Below, one piece after another: positions 10,184 through 21,371 of a DNA stretch of 64,000 nucleotides (position 1 is its first letter; each line of letters begins with the position of its first letter). The notes beneath the pieces were generated by a model. The model was not told where the DNA came from. It saw nothing but the letters and a program-made list of their open reading frames with translations, and searched no databases. This stretch comes from Poteriospumella lacustris. Its lineage: Eukaryota; Sar; Chrysophyceae; Chromulinales; Dinobryaceae. Both the position numbers and the translations under genes were made by a program. The DNA lies in the NCBI GenBank assembly GCA_008000375.1, contig SMOI01000055.1, forward strand, positions 63,463-127,462, read 5' to 3'.

Positions 10184-12662
10184 ATGGACAAGATATCACT
10201 GTTGGCCGAATTGTGCACCGATAAGCCTGTCGTTGAGTCAGGCGAGGAGGAGAAGAAGGATAAGCTCTTCATCGATACATCAGAAGCTCCCACAGAGGAC
10301 GAGAAAGGCCCAGGAACAACCGATGAACAGCTTGGCGACTCCGACGATGACGAGTCTGACCTCGAGCGGCGCCTCCAATTGATGGAACAAGATGTTTCTG
10401 TATCTGGAAGTACCAGTCGGATGAACACTCCTGGCAAAGCAAGCCGTGGCAACTGGACAGAAGAGGAAGATGAAAAGCTCCGACAAGCCGTTGCAGAATT
10501 CTCGGGAAAGAACTGGAAAAAGATCGCAGAACGCATTCCCGAACGTTCGGATGTTCAATGTCTTCACCGATGGCAGAAGGTCCTTCGCCCTGGATTGATT
10601 AAGGGCCCATGGACTCCTGAGGTATTAAGACTGAAGGCCTGCTTTGTCCTGTCTTCTGAGTTTGCTCATCACCCATGCGTTGAGTAGGAGGATAACAGCG
10701 TAAGGGAACTTGTTGCCAAATACGGAGTGAAGAGCTGGTCTTTCATCGCCAAGCAATTGAAAGGTCGCTTGGGAAAGCAGTGTCGAGAGAGGTAGGTAAC
10801 TCATTCATGATGCAACGGTTACATTTGCAAATGCAGGATTGACGAAACATGTTGTTTCCCAGGTGGTACAATCATCTCAGCCCCGATATTGTGAAGAAAC
10901 CTTGGGATCCCGAAGAAGATCGAATTATCATCTTTGAGCACCAAACCATCGGCAACAAATGGGCGGAAATCGCCAAGAAACTGCCCGGCCGAACTGACAA
11001 TGCCATCAAAAATCGATGGAATTCCACCTTGGCACGAATGGTGAAAATGCAGGAAAATCCATCGGAAACACCGCTGCGAACCCCACGAAAGAGAAAGCAA
11101 GGCGACGAAAGTGCGGGAGCAACAGGCGAGACAGCAACTAAAGCCCGTAAGAAGCGAAAGAAGGATGCTACTGATACTGCTGGCGATGGTGCGGATGGCC
11201 AGGACGAGGTTGGTGACGATTTGGGCGATGAAGATGACGTCATTCAAGCTCCCGGTGATTTTGACGACGGTGCATTGCCGAACGCGGAGACTTCGTCGTC
11301 GAGTCGACCATCGCAGTCGAAACCGTCGAAATCGTCTCGAGCAAAGGTGTCCACTTCATCATCATCGGGACAGAATGTATCTGCTGCAAGTGGAGACGAT
11401 GGAGGAGAACTGGGCGAAGCAGGTTTAGCTGTCATGTCAACACCAAGTCGCAAATCGAAAGGTAGCCGCCGTGCAGCCAGTACCGGTGAAAAGCGGAGTC
11501 GTAGTCAAGCGACGGCTTCGTCGTCCAGTCTAGTCATCGATACCGATGCAGCAACATTGGGCGATGAGGGTGAAGCCCTTCCTAGTACCACTTCTCGTGC
11601 TCGTGGCACCGGACAGGCCAGCTCAGGGAGACGGCGCGCTGGTGCCACCACATTGCTGGGGTCCGAAGAAAGCAACCTGTTGGATGCCGCTGCGGAGATA
11701 GCGAACAGCGCTTCCAAGCGTAGCGCTACCAAGCGTGTTGCGGGCAGCAGCAAACGTGGGCGGGCAAATTCGGATGCATCCATTGACCACGATGCCTATG
11801 CAGCGATCATTTGTACGCTTCGATCCGGCCATCCGACACCCTCAGCTGGACGCAGTCTATCGAATTTAGAAGCGGGGGGATCATCGTTGTCGGCCACCAC
11901 TATACTCCCATCGAGTGCGTTACTTGGCGATGGATTATCCAATTTGGCTCGTTTTGGATCGGTGTCGCCTCATCATTTGGTATTGGCAGCGTTAGCGCCG
12001 GTGGATGACTTGGAGATGCAAGTATGCAATGGATTGAATGGGTTACGAAGCTCGAACGTGTCCAGTGCAGTGCCGAGCCCCTTTTCTGCGGCTTCTCATG
12101 CCCCGATGACGTTCCAACCAGCGATTGGCCCGGTGACCGAAGAGGACGAAGATGCCCAAGCGGACGATGAAGAAGGAGACGACGAGGCCAAAGATCCTAC
12201 GAAGAATATGGATGTAGACACGACCGTCGAGGAAGACGAAGATCAAAGCAGTGGCCGTTCGGCCGGTAGCGGTGTCGATGCATCTGGTGACGATAAAAGT
12301 GAAGCAAGTGCCAGTCCGGCAACACTGTCATCCGCGTACGACAATGTGATGGTACTACAAAGCCACGCGCAAGATGACGTTGAAGTCGCGTCGATGGCGG
12401 TAGCGGGGCCGCACAAAAGTGCTTCTGATGCAGCGGTGGAGTCTGTCATTGTCGGTGACTTTTCAGTGGCGGATCGTTCGGGCCAGGTAAGTTCGAAGCT
12501 AATAGCTGAACTTGGTCAGTAGCTGATGGGTTTGTTCGTTGGCCTTTGCAGGAGAGTCATCGATCGACATCAGACACCGAGATTTTGTTGGCGGCAATGG
12601 CGACGCCTTCGACAGCCACGACCGCCGTACTCCCGGCAGTGATCGCGTCGTATGCGCAGTGA
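10184..12662 (+). CDS. Three-repeat MYB transcription factor (c-MYB/MYB3R type)
   Basis: Nuclear DNA-binding regulator of the family that controls G2/M genes in plants and animals. Exons 10184-10621, 10688-10791, 10863-12486 and 12552-12662; introns are 66, 71 and 65 nt; product 758 residues. An acidic N terminus precedes repeat R1 (about 89-136, with W91, W111 and W130), R2 (about 138-188, from GPWTPEEDNSV to CRERWYNHL) and R3 (about 190-238, from KPWDPEEDR to [10 protein letters not shown]). Two introns fall inside R2, and their removal restores the repeat. The remaining 500 or so residues are low complexity, Ser/Ala-rich and acidic, with basic stretches (KARKKRKK) that could be nuclear localisation signals. 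A CDC5 identity is unlikely because three R repeats are present. The upstream MYB-site cluster suggests self-regulation. Confidence 0.93.
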
Positions 12663-13792
12663 TCATATAGATGGTATGAGAGAGGCCCTTCGTTCGCTAC
12701 TTTTTGTTCCTCTTCTGCGGGGAATTCTTGTACAGATGTTATGTTGTGTTGTCGATAGTATATAAGTAATCATGCAGTCCTTTCGTTCGATTTTGTTTCT
12801 TTTTTTCTGCGGGTGCCTTTTCCTCTCTTTCTTTCGTTGTTTCATCGCGTTGGTTGGGTTCTTTGCGTTCGTTCTTGATGCATCATGTGGTGTTGTTGTC
12901 GTCGAACCGCTGTGACGTCTGTCATGTCTCACGTCTTGCGACTTTTCTGATGAAAGCCGACGTACCACACTGTTTAAGAGCGCGCGTTTAGAATTATCCA
13001 CGTACGGGCTCACTGGCAACAAGAACTTGTACGGCAGCCTGCGCGGCAAAGTTCAGGAATGGAGGTGCTTTTCATCCTCGACGGTCAGAAACATATCGGG
13101 TGGATATGCCTTCAGCTCTCTTCTCACACACAAATAATGATGCTCTTCAATTTGCTCATTTTTTGTTGGCGTTCACTAGGAGCTGTTGATGCTTATGGTG
13201 GTACCAACGTGGGTCTGGTGTCTCCATGGTCGCATGGTGTTTTATAATATGTAGCGGATATTCCGCTTGGTGGTGTTTGATGTTTTTGTTTTTAAACTTT
13301 AATTTTTCTACGTTTGGATTGTGCGTTCTTCGTTCCGACTCGGTTGCTTGCTGTTTTTTGGGAGTATGGTTGATATGAGAACCAAGCTGGTCATTTTTGC
13401 TGTTCAGAAATCGGCCAACTAGCACAAAAATTTCGATTTCTTCCTTCACGCAGATGGACTTGGAGCACACATGGATAAGTTGTGTTGCAACCAACACCAG
13501 AGGTTGGAGACACTTACAGACTGGGGGTTAGACTTACAGAAATCACCATGCATACAAGACCTGCTGGGTGCTGGTGAAAATTCGAAACGCCCTCCCCCCT
13601 CCGTTCAAAAAGCCACCACAGATAAAAGAGAGCAGAGATCTGATTTCGGATCAAGCAAGCATTGGGCAGATATTCGCAACGGAGACAATTATAGAAATCT
13701 ACTGCGTGACTGTCCGATATTTGCTGCGCAGAATCGCCTATTCAACTTCTCCAAAAGATCCTTCTTGTCTGGAAGCAAGAGAGAACAACAAC
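12663..13792. other. Long intergenic stretch, possible orphan exon
   Basis: 1130 nt between MYB and the next gene. It has polypyrimidine-rich DNA at 12700-12860 and a T-rich run near 13270-13310. On the plus strand 12916-13137 is stop-free in one frame; its middle (LSTYGLTGNKNLYGSLRGK) looks protein-like but has no supported start or splice partner. The opposite strand is also open here, so I do not call a gene. No RNA gene or repeat is seen. Confidence 0.3.
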
Positions 13793-14965
13793 ATGCGCCT
13801 AACATTTCCTGTTCAGATTTTGTTATTTGTTCTCGTCTTCATGGTCTTATCATGGCTTGCTATGCATGTACATGTGAGTACTTCATTGACTTCTCCGCCA
13901 AAGAATAGTGAGCCGGCGATTGGTGATGTTGGAGAAACGTCGTTGGCCCTTCAACAAGCAAAGAAAAAACTGGAGATGATGCAGGCTTTGGCCCAAGTAT
14001 CAAACAAGGTTACCGATGAGCAATCTCCTGTGACTGTCTCTGCATCTGAAAAAGGCAATAGTTTGAGAAAGGAGGCGTCATCTTCAGCAAACCGTCCCCG
14101 TCTTCACGCGGTCACGTATGCGTCCCATCACGGACGGGACGATAGATTTTGTCGTTCCGTCGAATCAGCAGTTCGCCATGACTACGATCTTGTCATTTTA
14201 GGCTGGGGAGTGAAATGGCGAGGATTATCGCAAAAATTGGAAGCTGCTCACTCATATGCCGCTTCTCTTCCTGAGCACGATTTGATGCTCTTCACCGATG
14301 CGTTCGACGTACTGTACACCTCAGAAGCAAATAAAATAGTGGAGACATTTTTGAGTCGCAATTATTCTATTCTCTTTGCGGCTGAGTGTGGTTGCTGGCC
14401 CCACATAATGGAGGACGAAAACATTTGTCTGCATCGATATCCTCCTTCACCAACGCCCTATCGCTACTTGAACAGTGGAACCTGGATTGGCTACGCAAAG
14501 CAAGCCAAGGAGATGCTTGCCGAAGTGATACGCCTCGCAGGTCAAAACTTTGACAACGCAAATGATCAAAAGCTCGTTGCGGATATGTTTCTCGCCGGTA
14601 CTCATGGTATAAAGCTCGATTATCAATGTGAGATTTTTCAATCTATGCATCGAACCGACCCTCCTCCATTACCTTTGTGCAATCCATCCGCCGATATGCA
14701 ATTATCGTCGGAAAAGAGGTGGTTCAATTCTCGTACGAAAACGTATCCGGCAATATTCCACTTTAATGGTGGAGGAAAGGCGCATCACCTCCGTATGGAA
14801 AAGAGTGTGTGGTATAAAGAGTCATCATATTACCGAGGAAACAAATGGGAAACACTACGTCATAGCCGTGTGACGGTGCCCTCGCGTATTCCACAGGGGT
14901 TTATGCATTTCGATGAATTATGCCCCGACTATTTACGATCGCTGAATCCGGCGGGAGGGATTTGA
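13793..14965 (+). CDS. Golgi/ER glycosyltransferase, lysyl-hydroxylase (PLOD) GT-domain type
   Basis: Single exon, 390 residues. A type II membrane anchor lies at about residues 6-27 (FPVQILLFVLVFMVLSWLAM), followed by a stem and a lumenal catalytic domain from about 105. Landmarks match the glycosyltransferase domain of PLOD/procollagen glycosyltransferases: a HDLMLFTDAFDVLY metal-binding motif, YRYLNSGTWIGYA, a DNANDQ motif, LDYQCEIFQSMH, and a C-terminal IFHFNGGGK. It lacks the dioxygenase part of lysyl hydroxylases, so it is a stand-alone transferase. Acceptor and sugar are unknown; by family, a galactosyl- or glucosyltransferase on hydroxylated lysine is possible. The start ATG gives the anchor; longer in-frame sequence upstream has no ATG. 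Confidence 0.85.
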   Translation: MRLTFPVQILLFVLVFMVLSWLAMHVHVSTSLTSPPKNSEPAIGDVGETSLALQQAKKKLEMMQALAQVSNKVTDEQSPVTVSASEKGNSLRKEASSSANRPRLHAVTYASHHGRDDRFCRSVESAVRHDYDLVILGWGVKWRGLSQKLEAAHSYAASLPEHDLMLFTDAFDVLYTSEANKIVETFLSRNYSILFAAECGCWPHIMEDENICLHRYPPSPTPYRYLNSGTWIGYAKQAKEMLAEVIRLAGQNFDNANDQKLVADMFLAGTHGIKLDYQCEIFQSMHRTDPPPLPLCNPSADMQLSSEKRWFNSRTKTYPAIFHFNGGGKAHHLRMEKSVWYKESSYYRGNKWETLRHSRVTVPSRIPQGFMHFDELCPDYLRSLNPAGGI

Positions 14966-15092
14966 AGGGATTACTTTCGAGAAGGGACTAACGGTGATGT
15001 CGATCGAGGACGATGAGGAGAATACGTGAAAAACGAACAATAAGCGCAATCCGCTGATCACATTCGAATGACTTCGACGAGCGGAATGTACG

Positions 15093-15833
15093 ATGAACGC
15101 ATTGGAAGAATTGCAGTCGCATATCAGTCAGGTTGATCAGCAACTTGTGGATTTGCAGAGAGAAGTTGAACACCTTTCTCAGGAAGTACGTGCATGACAT
15201 CGCGTGAGCTTGTGTTTGCTGCAAGGCATGTTGCTGACTTGAGTCTTCCAGGTTGATCAAAGAGAATTAGATTTACAGACCATACTGAAGCAACGAAGCT
15301 TAATTGAAGAGGGAATTCGAAATGAGACCGAAGAATTTCAAGGCCTCCAAGCAGAGAGATCGAGAATACATGAAGAGCTGCGGTGGAACACGGAACTCGA
15401 GGCGCTGTACAAATTTCAACTGAACTATCTTCGAGGCCGCTTTTACGAAGAAATACTGTTATTCTCAAACGAAGTTCTTCAAGTGCAGTCCAGGTTCTTT
15501 CAATATCTCCTAATGAATTTGGACAGCAGTAACTCCTTCACTGAATTAAGTGCCAAGCTCGACGAGGTTTCCAGCCAACGAAGAGAAATTATCAGCATTC
15601 GAAGGTTTCTCGAGAACGAAGCGTGTGAAGTAAGGACTCGCACCAATGCTCCAATTGACGGGTTGCCAAGTGCTGTTTCTCCGTCGGCAGAGCCAATACT
15701 GGACATCCCTGGCGGAATCTACAGTGTCGAGTCGGACAGTGACCAATCCGAGCCCAGTCCTACCTTTTTGCTGTCTGCTGATAGCGGGGGGCTTTGGTAT
15801 CGGGATATATTGAGACGTGGAACTCCGAAATAG
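15093..15833 (+). CDS. Coiled-coil protein, unknown
   Basis: Exons 15093-15185 and 15252-15833 with a 66-nt phase-0 intron; 224 residues. Residues 1 to about 150 form heptad-rich coiled coil (for example LQSHISQVDQQLVDLQREVEHL), containing a less regular segment around YLRGRFYEEILLFSNE. The C-terminal 70 residues are Ser/Pro-rich. The layout loosely recalls CCDC172-like coiled-coil proteins, but I do not assign a family. An ATG 7 nt upstream is in another frame and soon stops. The stop codon is separated by a single nucleotide from the stop of the convergent F-box gene, so the 3' ends of the two transcripts must overlap. Confidence 0.72.
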
Positions 15834-15834
15834 C

Positions 15835-17106
15835 TCACGGCTCTTCACGGCGTGAATCGATTTCTGTGGACAACCCATCCACGTCCGTTGCTTCTTCAAC
15901 TCCATCACTTCTTGCAGATTTTCTGTCACTTCTTTTTCGTTTCTTCGATGATGACCGAGATGGTCCTGATCTTGCAAGTTTTGGCTCGTCAAATCCATCG
16001 CCTCGGCAGCGTGGACAAAGCCATTCTCCAGTTGGCTGTTGTGTTACAGAACGCTGTAAAAAGATCATTTTCACGTACGATTCGGAACTACTCACCTCTT
16101 CAACGAGTCCCACGCAGCCAAAATGATACCACTCCACCACACATGAAGATGAATCACAAGCGATCATCTGCCCTTCAAAGCCCCTTAAGCACACGCAAAA
16201 ATGGTCCCCAGCCGTTCCATTGTGCTGATTGTCAACTTGTGTTGACTCCCCGCGTTCCTCCGAAGTGCCTTGAGATAGGTCAGCCGCAGAATCATCAGTT
16301 CTTTCGCTATTGCTGTTGGATGTTGCATCCTTCAAAATCATTTTCCAGGTTGCATGGCCGGCAATAGGTTTCCCTCTCTCTAATCGAAGCCTCATCGCTC
16401 TCAGATAGAGGAATACTTCTTGGTGATTCTTCACGGACGCCCAATGCTCCGCACTCAACGGAACGCCACTACGAAGCTTTCCCATCTGATACACATCCGC
16501 TCCCCTTTTCACGCAATACTTGACACCTGCGATGTTTCCATGATACGCCAGGATCACCAAAGGACTGAAGCCTCCAACGTCGCATAAGTTGATGTTCGCT
16601 CCAAACTTCTCTACCAACAGCATTACACTTTTCACATGGCAGTAACGGGACGCCAATGTAAGAAGTGTGTTATTCTCAATCAAACTACCCTGCCAATTTA
16701 CATCAAAATCAGCTATATCGCTGAAAGTAGAAGTAATCAATCTCGACAATTGTTTGGCAGGATCCCGCTTCTTCTCCAGGAGAAGTTTCGACTGCAGCAA
16801 AAGGTTTTCATGTCGTTCTCTTATCCACCTGTGCTTTTTCTGATAACTGGTCCAAAATTGAGTCTTAAGATCGCTCTTGGAACGAAGTTGTCGGCCGTTA
16901 TTGACAGGAAAGTGCATGGGAACTCTGTACTGCACAGATAGCCGCCGCCACAAGAAGGGGTCCGTTTTACTGAAGAATGCATTCCATTTGAGACACACCT
17001 CAGAGAGACCAAGAAACGTCTCCGGAGGGCCAATATATTGAAAGATGACCAGAACAGCGTCCAAAGGTAGGTCCACCAAATCTCTCGTCGCTCGCGGCTC
17101 GTCCAT
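15835..17106 (-). CDS. F-box, ankyrin-repeat and PHD-finger protein
   Basis: Minus-strand exons 17106-16096 and 16035-15835, 403 residues. Order: F-box at about 9-55 (LVDLPLDAVLVIFQYIGPPE, then LWRRL), the SCF-adaptor surface; ankyrin repeats at about 135-240 (NTLLTLASRYCHVKSVMLLVE, GGFSPLVILAYHGNIAGVKY); then an ING-type PHD finger (about 295-345) with CVCLRGFEGQMIACD, WYHFGCVGL and GEWLCPRC. The 60-nt intron 16036-16095 keeps frame and has no stop; removing it restores the usual GCVGL..PTGEWLCPRC spacing, as in ING proteins that read H3K4me3. The C-terminal tail is basic and Ser-rich. Likely a substrate receptor of an SCF ubiquitin ligase targeting chromatin, by inference. A non-ATG extension upstream is ignored. 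Confidence 0.85.
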   Translation of the reverse strand: MDEPRATRDLVDLPLDAVLVIFQYIGPPETFLGLSEVCLKWNAFFSKTDPFLWRRLSVQYRVPMHFPVNNGRQLRSKSDLKTQFWTSYQKKHRWIRERHENLLLQSKLLLEKKRDPAKQLSRLITSTFSDIADFDVNWQGSLIENNTLLTLASRYCHVKSVMLLVEKFGANINLCDVGGFSPLVILAYHGNIAGVKYCVKRGADVYQMGKLRSGVPLSAEHWASVKNHQEVFLYLRAMRLRLERGKPIAGHATWKMILKDATSNSNSERTDDSAADLSQGTSEERGESTQVDNQHNGTAGDHFCVCLRGFEGQMIACDSSSCVVEWYHFGCVGLVEEVSSSESYVKMIFLQRSVTQQPTGEWLCPRCRGDGFDEPKLARSGPSRSSSKKRKRSDRKSARSDGVEEATDVDGLSTEIDSRREEP

Positions 17107-17549
17107 TGATCGATCGATGTCAGTCAAGAATATGAAGCGATGTGATGCAAGGACGATCTATGTGGCTCTTCTTCTCACCTTCTTTGACAACCAAATCATC
17201 AATGAGTCTCTAACGTTATTGGCCGACACTTTGCTTCATATATAAGGCTACGGGCTACCACTTAGTCACTCATCAAACCAAACCCTCTAACGAACCGAGA
17301 GAGAGACCAACGTTCACAGCAGTTTGTCGTTGAGAATGACGATCGAAATATTCACCTGCAAAGGTACCGCACTTTATTGAGGCTCTCCCCCATCGCTGTC
17401 GGAGGGACGGGGCCGCTGCTGCTATAAAATGTACCACCGGACAGTTGCAAACTTGGAATATTTAATGAAGCATAAAACACGAACACAGCAATGGATATAG
17501 CGACATAGAACTGAAAGCCATTCATGGAAGTTACAGCTGACGTCTTTGT
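17107..17549. other. Intergenic, F-box promoter and VPS53 3' region
   Basis: 443 nt. It contains the promoter of the minus-strand F-box gene (an AT-rich TATATAAGG-like word near 17238) and the 3' region of VPS53. No gene is seen. Confidence 0.4.
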
Positions 17550-20070
17550 CTACTTTTTGCCGGGCGTCGCGGCAGGCGCAGACGAAGGTTTCTTAAACGC
17601 CATTGAAGCGGTGATACCAGTTGCCACTGATTTAAGATCTCGCCGTTGACCTCCAGAGGCACTGTTATGTTGAGAACCATGATCAGATCCTTCTTGAAAA
17701 ATATTTCCTGAGAGAATTTCGCCAAAAGCGTTGCGCAAATTCCCACCCATCGTATTGAAACTCGATTTGACATTGCGCATCGTTTCTTCGGCACCCACCT
17801 TGATCTTATTCGCTGTCTCCTCACTAGACGCCTTCATTTTATCACCAAGATCCTTGATCGGTACAGGCACACCCAATTTCAAGCCCTTCAAGATCAGAAT
17901 ACTGTCTTTCTCCTTCGGCGAGGCATCAGGCAACAGCTGTTCGAACATGTCCTCGATCGAGGCATCTTCGGCAATGATTAATTTCAAAATATTCTCCACA
18001 CGACCAATTTTAAGATCTAAGAACCTGAAATATGCCTTGCCCAGTTGAATGGGATCTTTGCCTTCTGGTAACTTCACGTTGGGCATCTTCACCAAGAACT
18101 CTTTGATGCCATTCAAATCCATGAGTAATTGCGCACCACCTGTTTTGCTGACCCGTCCAAGTTTCCAAATGGTATTCAAGAACTGTTCCAAAAATACGGT
18201 GATGATTTTGTTGCAGAAGTTTTGGAAATACGCGGCAGACATCGTTGTTCGAATACGAGGAATACAATCCACGAATACTTTCAACATTTGTTTCACGTGG
18301 TCATTCACGTCACCCACCACGATGTCCGTCGCCCAATTGACACTGCGCATTTGTTCGAACATGTCTTTCATGCGATAAATCTCTCCCACCGCTAAAATGT
18401 TCATACCAAACGCTACCAAGTCATGATATACTTCACACAACGAATTGTAATCGACTTTCTCCTTGTAATCATCTCGAATGCGTTGCTTGAACACGTTCTC
18501 CAATCCAGGGATGGTATCAATACAATACTCGGCAGTGCAAACAACGCGACACAGCGTCTTTTCATCGGTTTTGTTGATACGATACACGAACGGCTTGTCT
18601 GGTTTAATAGGTCCTTCCGGAGGCGGGCATCGAGCTTTCAAAATCTCCGCGTACTTCAACAGCAAACCCGCATGTTCCTTGGAAAGCATGAACAACGCGG
18701 ATGCATTTGAAAACGACAAAACTCGCTTCAGAGAGCTCTTGATATTCTCGACCAACTTGGTGGATGATGCGTATGGTTCACCCGGGTTGAAAGGAGGTGG
18801 TGGATTTTCAGGCTGCGGATCTCCTGGCCGAGGGGGCACCGGCGTCTGCTCACCCTGTGTAATGGTGCCCAGCACTTCATGCAATCCATTTCTTTCAATT
18901 TGAATATACGGGCCCAGGTAATTGTCAAATGCCTCACGCATGGACGTTTCCAACGACAGAGTGACATCATCACCAGTACCAGCAGCATCTTCTTTCAAAG
19001 CGCTGGCGAACTTGGTGAGCATTTTCTTCTCGAAATTGTTCAAGCTGGTGATAGAGCGAATCAACGTGGCTACATCACCATTGTTATTCGGATCAGGATA
19101 TTCATGAGCAAGAACATCCTGTAGATGTTTCTTGGTGCGTCGAGTAAACTCTTCAAATAAATGATATGGAACATTCCAGCGCGTAGGAAGGACCGACGAC
19201 ATCTTCTCATCGATAACTTCCAACAAATGTTGAAACCATGCATAGCGCTGGTCTAAAAATTGAAGGCCAGCATATTTTGCACCAACTTGAAAGAGCTTTT
19301 CATAGTTGAGTAACTGAAGCTGTGCGAATCGCTCCAACAAATCCCGTCGGAAGCGTTCGCCAAGAGCATCGACCACCATATATACTTGAGCTAATGCCGA
19401 TACATCTACGTTAACATTGGTTTCGGATGAATCTCCTTCGTGATCATACTTATCGCTGTTCGTCAAAGGGCCGATTTCTCTGAAGGCCCATTGAATTTGA
19501 CGACGAAGTTCTGATTCAATTGCAGTCACCTTCTGTCTGATGATGGCCACATGAGGAACTGCAAAATAATGTTCAAATTGCTGTAAATGGCCCTGAGCAT
19601 CGACTAAGAGTTCTGCAATCGTACGATAGTAGTCAAACTCCGCACATTGCAGCTCTTTCTCCAATTCGTTGACGATGGCAATTAAACCGTTGATATCGGA
19701 GTATGTCTTGGCGGTACTGTTGATTCGGCTGGCAGAAATTTCAAGAAGACGAGGGTCTGCATGGATCTTCTCAATTGCATCATCAGATGCCTGTGCGCGA
19801 ACGATGATTTCGTGGATGTTTTCAGCCAAAACTTTGATCTGTGAGAAGTTGACGACCGACGGTTACTCGTTTGCTTGGGAATACGAATTCGAAGTAAAGT
19901 ACCTGATCGGTATCGCCACTACCGGCCCGCTGAAGCTCAGAATCTAATGCTTGTAATTGTGCTTTAACATTATCCACAACTTGCTTGACAAATTCCAAAG
20001 GCGTGATGGGTGCAGGATTTGGCACCTCGATTTTGCCTGCTTTAGGGATAGATACCACAACAGAAGACAT
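17550..20070 (-). CDS. VPS53: VPS53, GARP/EARP tethering complex subunit
   Basis: Subunit of the GARP complex that tethers endosome-derived vesicles at the trans-Golgi network. Minus-strand exons 20070-19903 and 19838-17550 with a 64-nt phase-0 intron; 818 residues, near the usual family size. The N-terminal third is helical and includes the family region LEKELQCAEFDYYRTIAELL. The middle holds LDQRYAWFQHLLEVIDEKM and FEEFTRRTKKHL, typical of VPS53. The C-terminal half has VCTAEYCIDTIPGLE, GGAQLLMDLNGIKEFLVKMP and GRVENILKLIIAED, matching the GARP C-terminal bundle. A Pro-rich linker lies around residues 390-410. The C-terminal tail is disordered. It shares a divergent promoter with GTP cyclohydrolase I. 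Confidence 0.9.
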
Positions 20071-20537
20071 CCTCGCAGACTTCACTGAATGATCCCTGAA
20101 ATATAATCACCCCGGCAAGAGTTCATGCAGAATACTCTGAGTGTATCAGCGTTGTGTCTCAAGGTGATATCGCTTGCTTGATTCACAAATCAAGCATTGA
20201 TGATGGATGGCCTTGTTGTTGCAAAGATGATCTCGGCGGCGGCGGCTTGCAACAACAACATGACGAGGTCAACAACGAAACCGCATTTCTTGAGTTTGGC
20301 CAAAATCGTGAAAGAGTACTTTTTGGCACGATCGTCAGGCTGTGTGTGTCGTGCGTGGTTGCCCGTTCTCGGCCGCTTCCCAACCATTTTTGCACACGAA
20401 AATAAGAAGGTCAACCAGTTGTCCACGTCCAAAATAACAACTACCGAAATCACTGCTGGCTTTGTCACAATCGAATTAGTCATCAGTTTATTCTGTTGTT
20501 TTATTTTCTATTTTGTTATATCACAATCACACAAAAA
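20071..20537. promoter_or_regulatory. Divergent promoter, VPS53 and GTP cyclohydrolase I
   Basis: 467 nt between start codons. It has short GGC and CAA trinucleotide runs near 20230-20265 and an AT-rich stretch just before the GCH1 start. Overlapping open frames on both strands look like chance. Confidence 0.35.
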
Positions 20538-21371
20538 ATGAGCGCCCCTACGAATACCAGAAAGCATCGTTCAGATAGTTTCACTATTGCCAATAATGAC
20601 GAGGACTCCGTTGATTTTCATGTTGCGAAGCGGGCCAAGGAAACACCTATTTCGGAGACGGGCAGTGAACAAGCAGTCGAGGACGATCGCTTGTCTCGTA
20701 TGTCTCAAGCTGTCAAGACATTGATTGAGGTAAGCATTTTAACGGCTACCCCTGTATTCAGCCAATCTCAAACGACAACAATTTCAGTGCATGGGCGAGG
20801 ATACGGAGAGAGAAGGACTCGAAAGCACACCTATGCGAGCGGCCAAAGCTCTTCAATTCTTTACCAGAGGTTATTTCCAATCTCCCGAGGAAGTTGTCGG
20901 TGAAGGTGTTTTCAACGAAAAGACGAATGGTGACATGGTGTTGGTCAGAAACATTGATATTCATTCTTTGTGCGAGCATCACATGGTCCCTTTCTCCGGA
21001 AAGGTTCACATCGCGTATATCCCCGATGGGAAAATCTTGGGATTGAGTAAGCTGGCCAGAATTGCAGATGTGTACTCCAGACGATTGCAAGTACAGGAAC
21101 GTCTGACTCGTCAAATTGCGGAGGCGATCATGAAGCTTGTGTCTCCTAAAGGAGTCGGTGTTATTGTCGAGGCCACGTAAGTTTTTCCTGACTGTCATGC
21201 GGTTGTGACGTTATTCTGACTTCTCTTTCCAACAGCCACATGTGCATGGTTATGCGTGGAGTCGAAAAGGCCGGAGCAAGCACTATCACGAGCACGATGT
21301 TGGGAAGCTTCGACTCTGATCGCCAAATTCGCAACGAGTTTTTCAACTTGGTTCAGAATAGTTCCAGATAA
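20538..21371 (+). CDS. GCH1: GTP cyclohydrolase I
   Basis: Converts GTP to 7,8-dihydroneopterin triphosphate, the first step of folate and tetrahydrobiopterin synthesis, as a cytosolic homodecamer. Exons 20538-20729, 20788-21176 and 21236-21371; introns are 58 and 59 nt; product 238 residues, normal length. Catalytic zinc ligands are visible: C126 and H129 in [10 protein letters not shown], and C197 in THMCMVMRG, a motif split by the second intron. [23 protein letters not shown] and the C-terminal TSTMLGSF are family hallmarks. The first 50 residues are a variable, probably disordered extension rich in Ser, Asp and Glu. Confidence 0.97.

Noticed and set aside
12663-13049. Minus-strand open frame of 128 codons after the MYB gene
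   Set aside because: Arises from pyrimidine-rich DNA, has no ATG at its start and a Lys/Arg-rich low-complexity translation.
13490-13600. tRNA-like GGTGAAAATTCGAAACG segment near the glycosyltransferase promoter
   Set aside because: The T-arm-like word is not flanked by an acceptor stem, and no A-box with anticodon arm can be folded around it.
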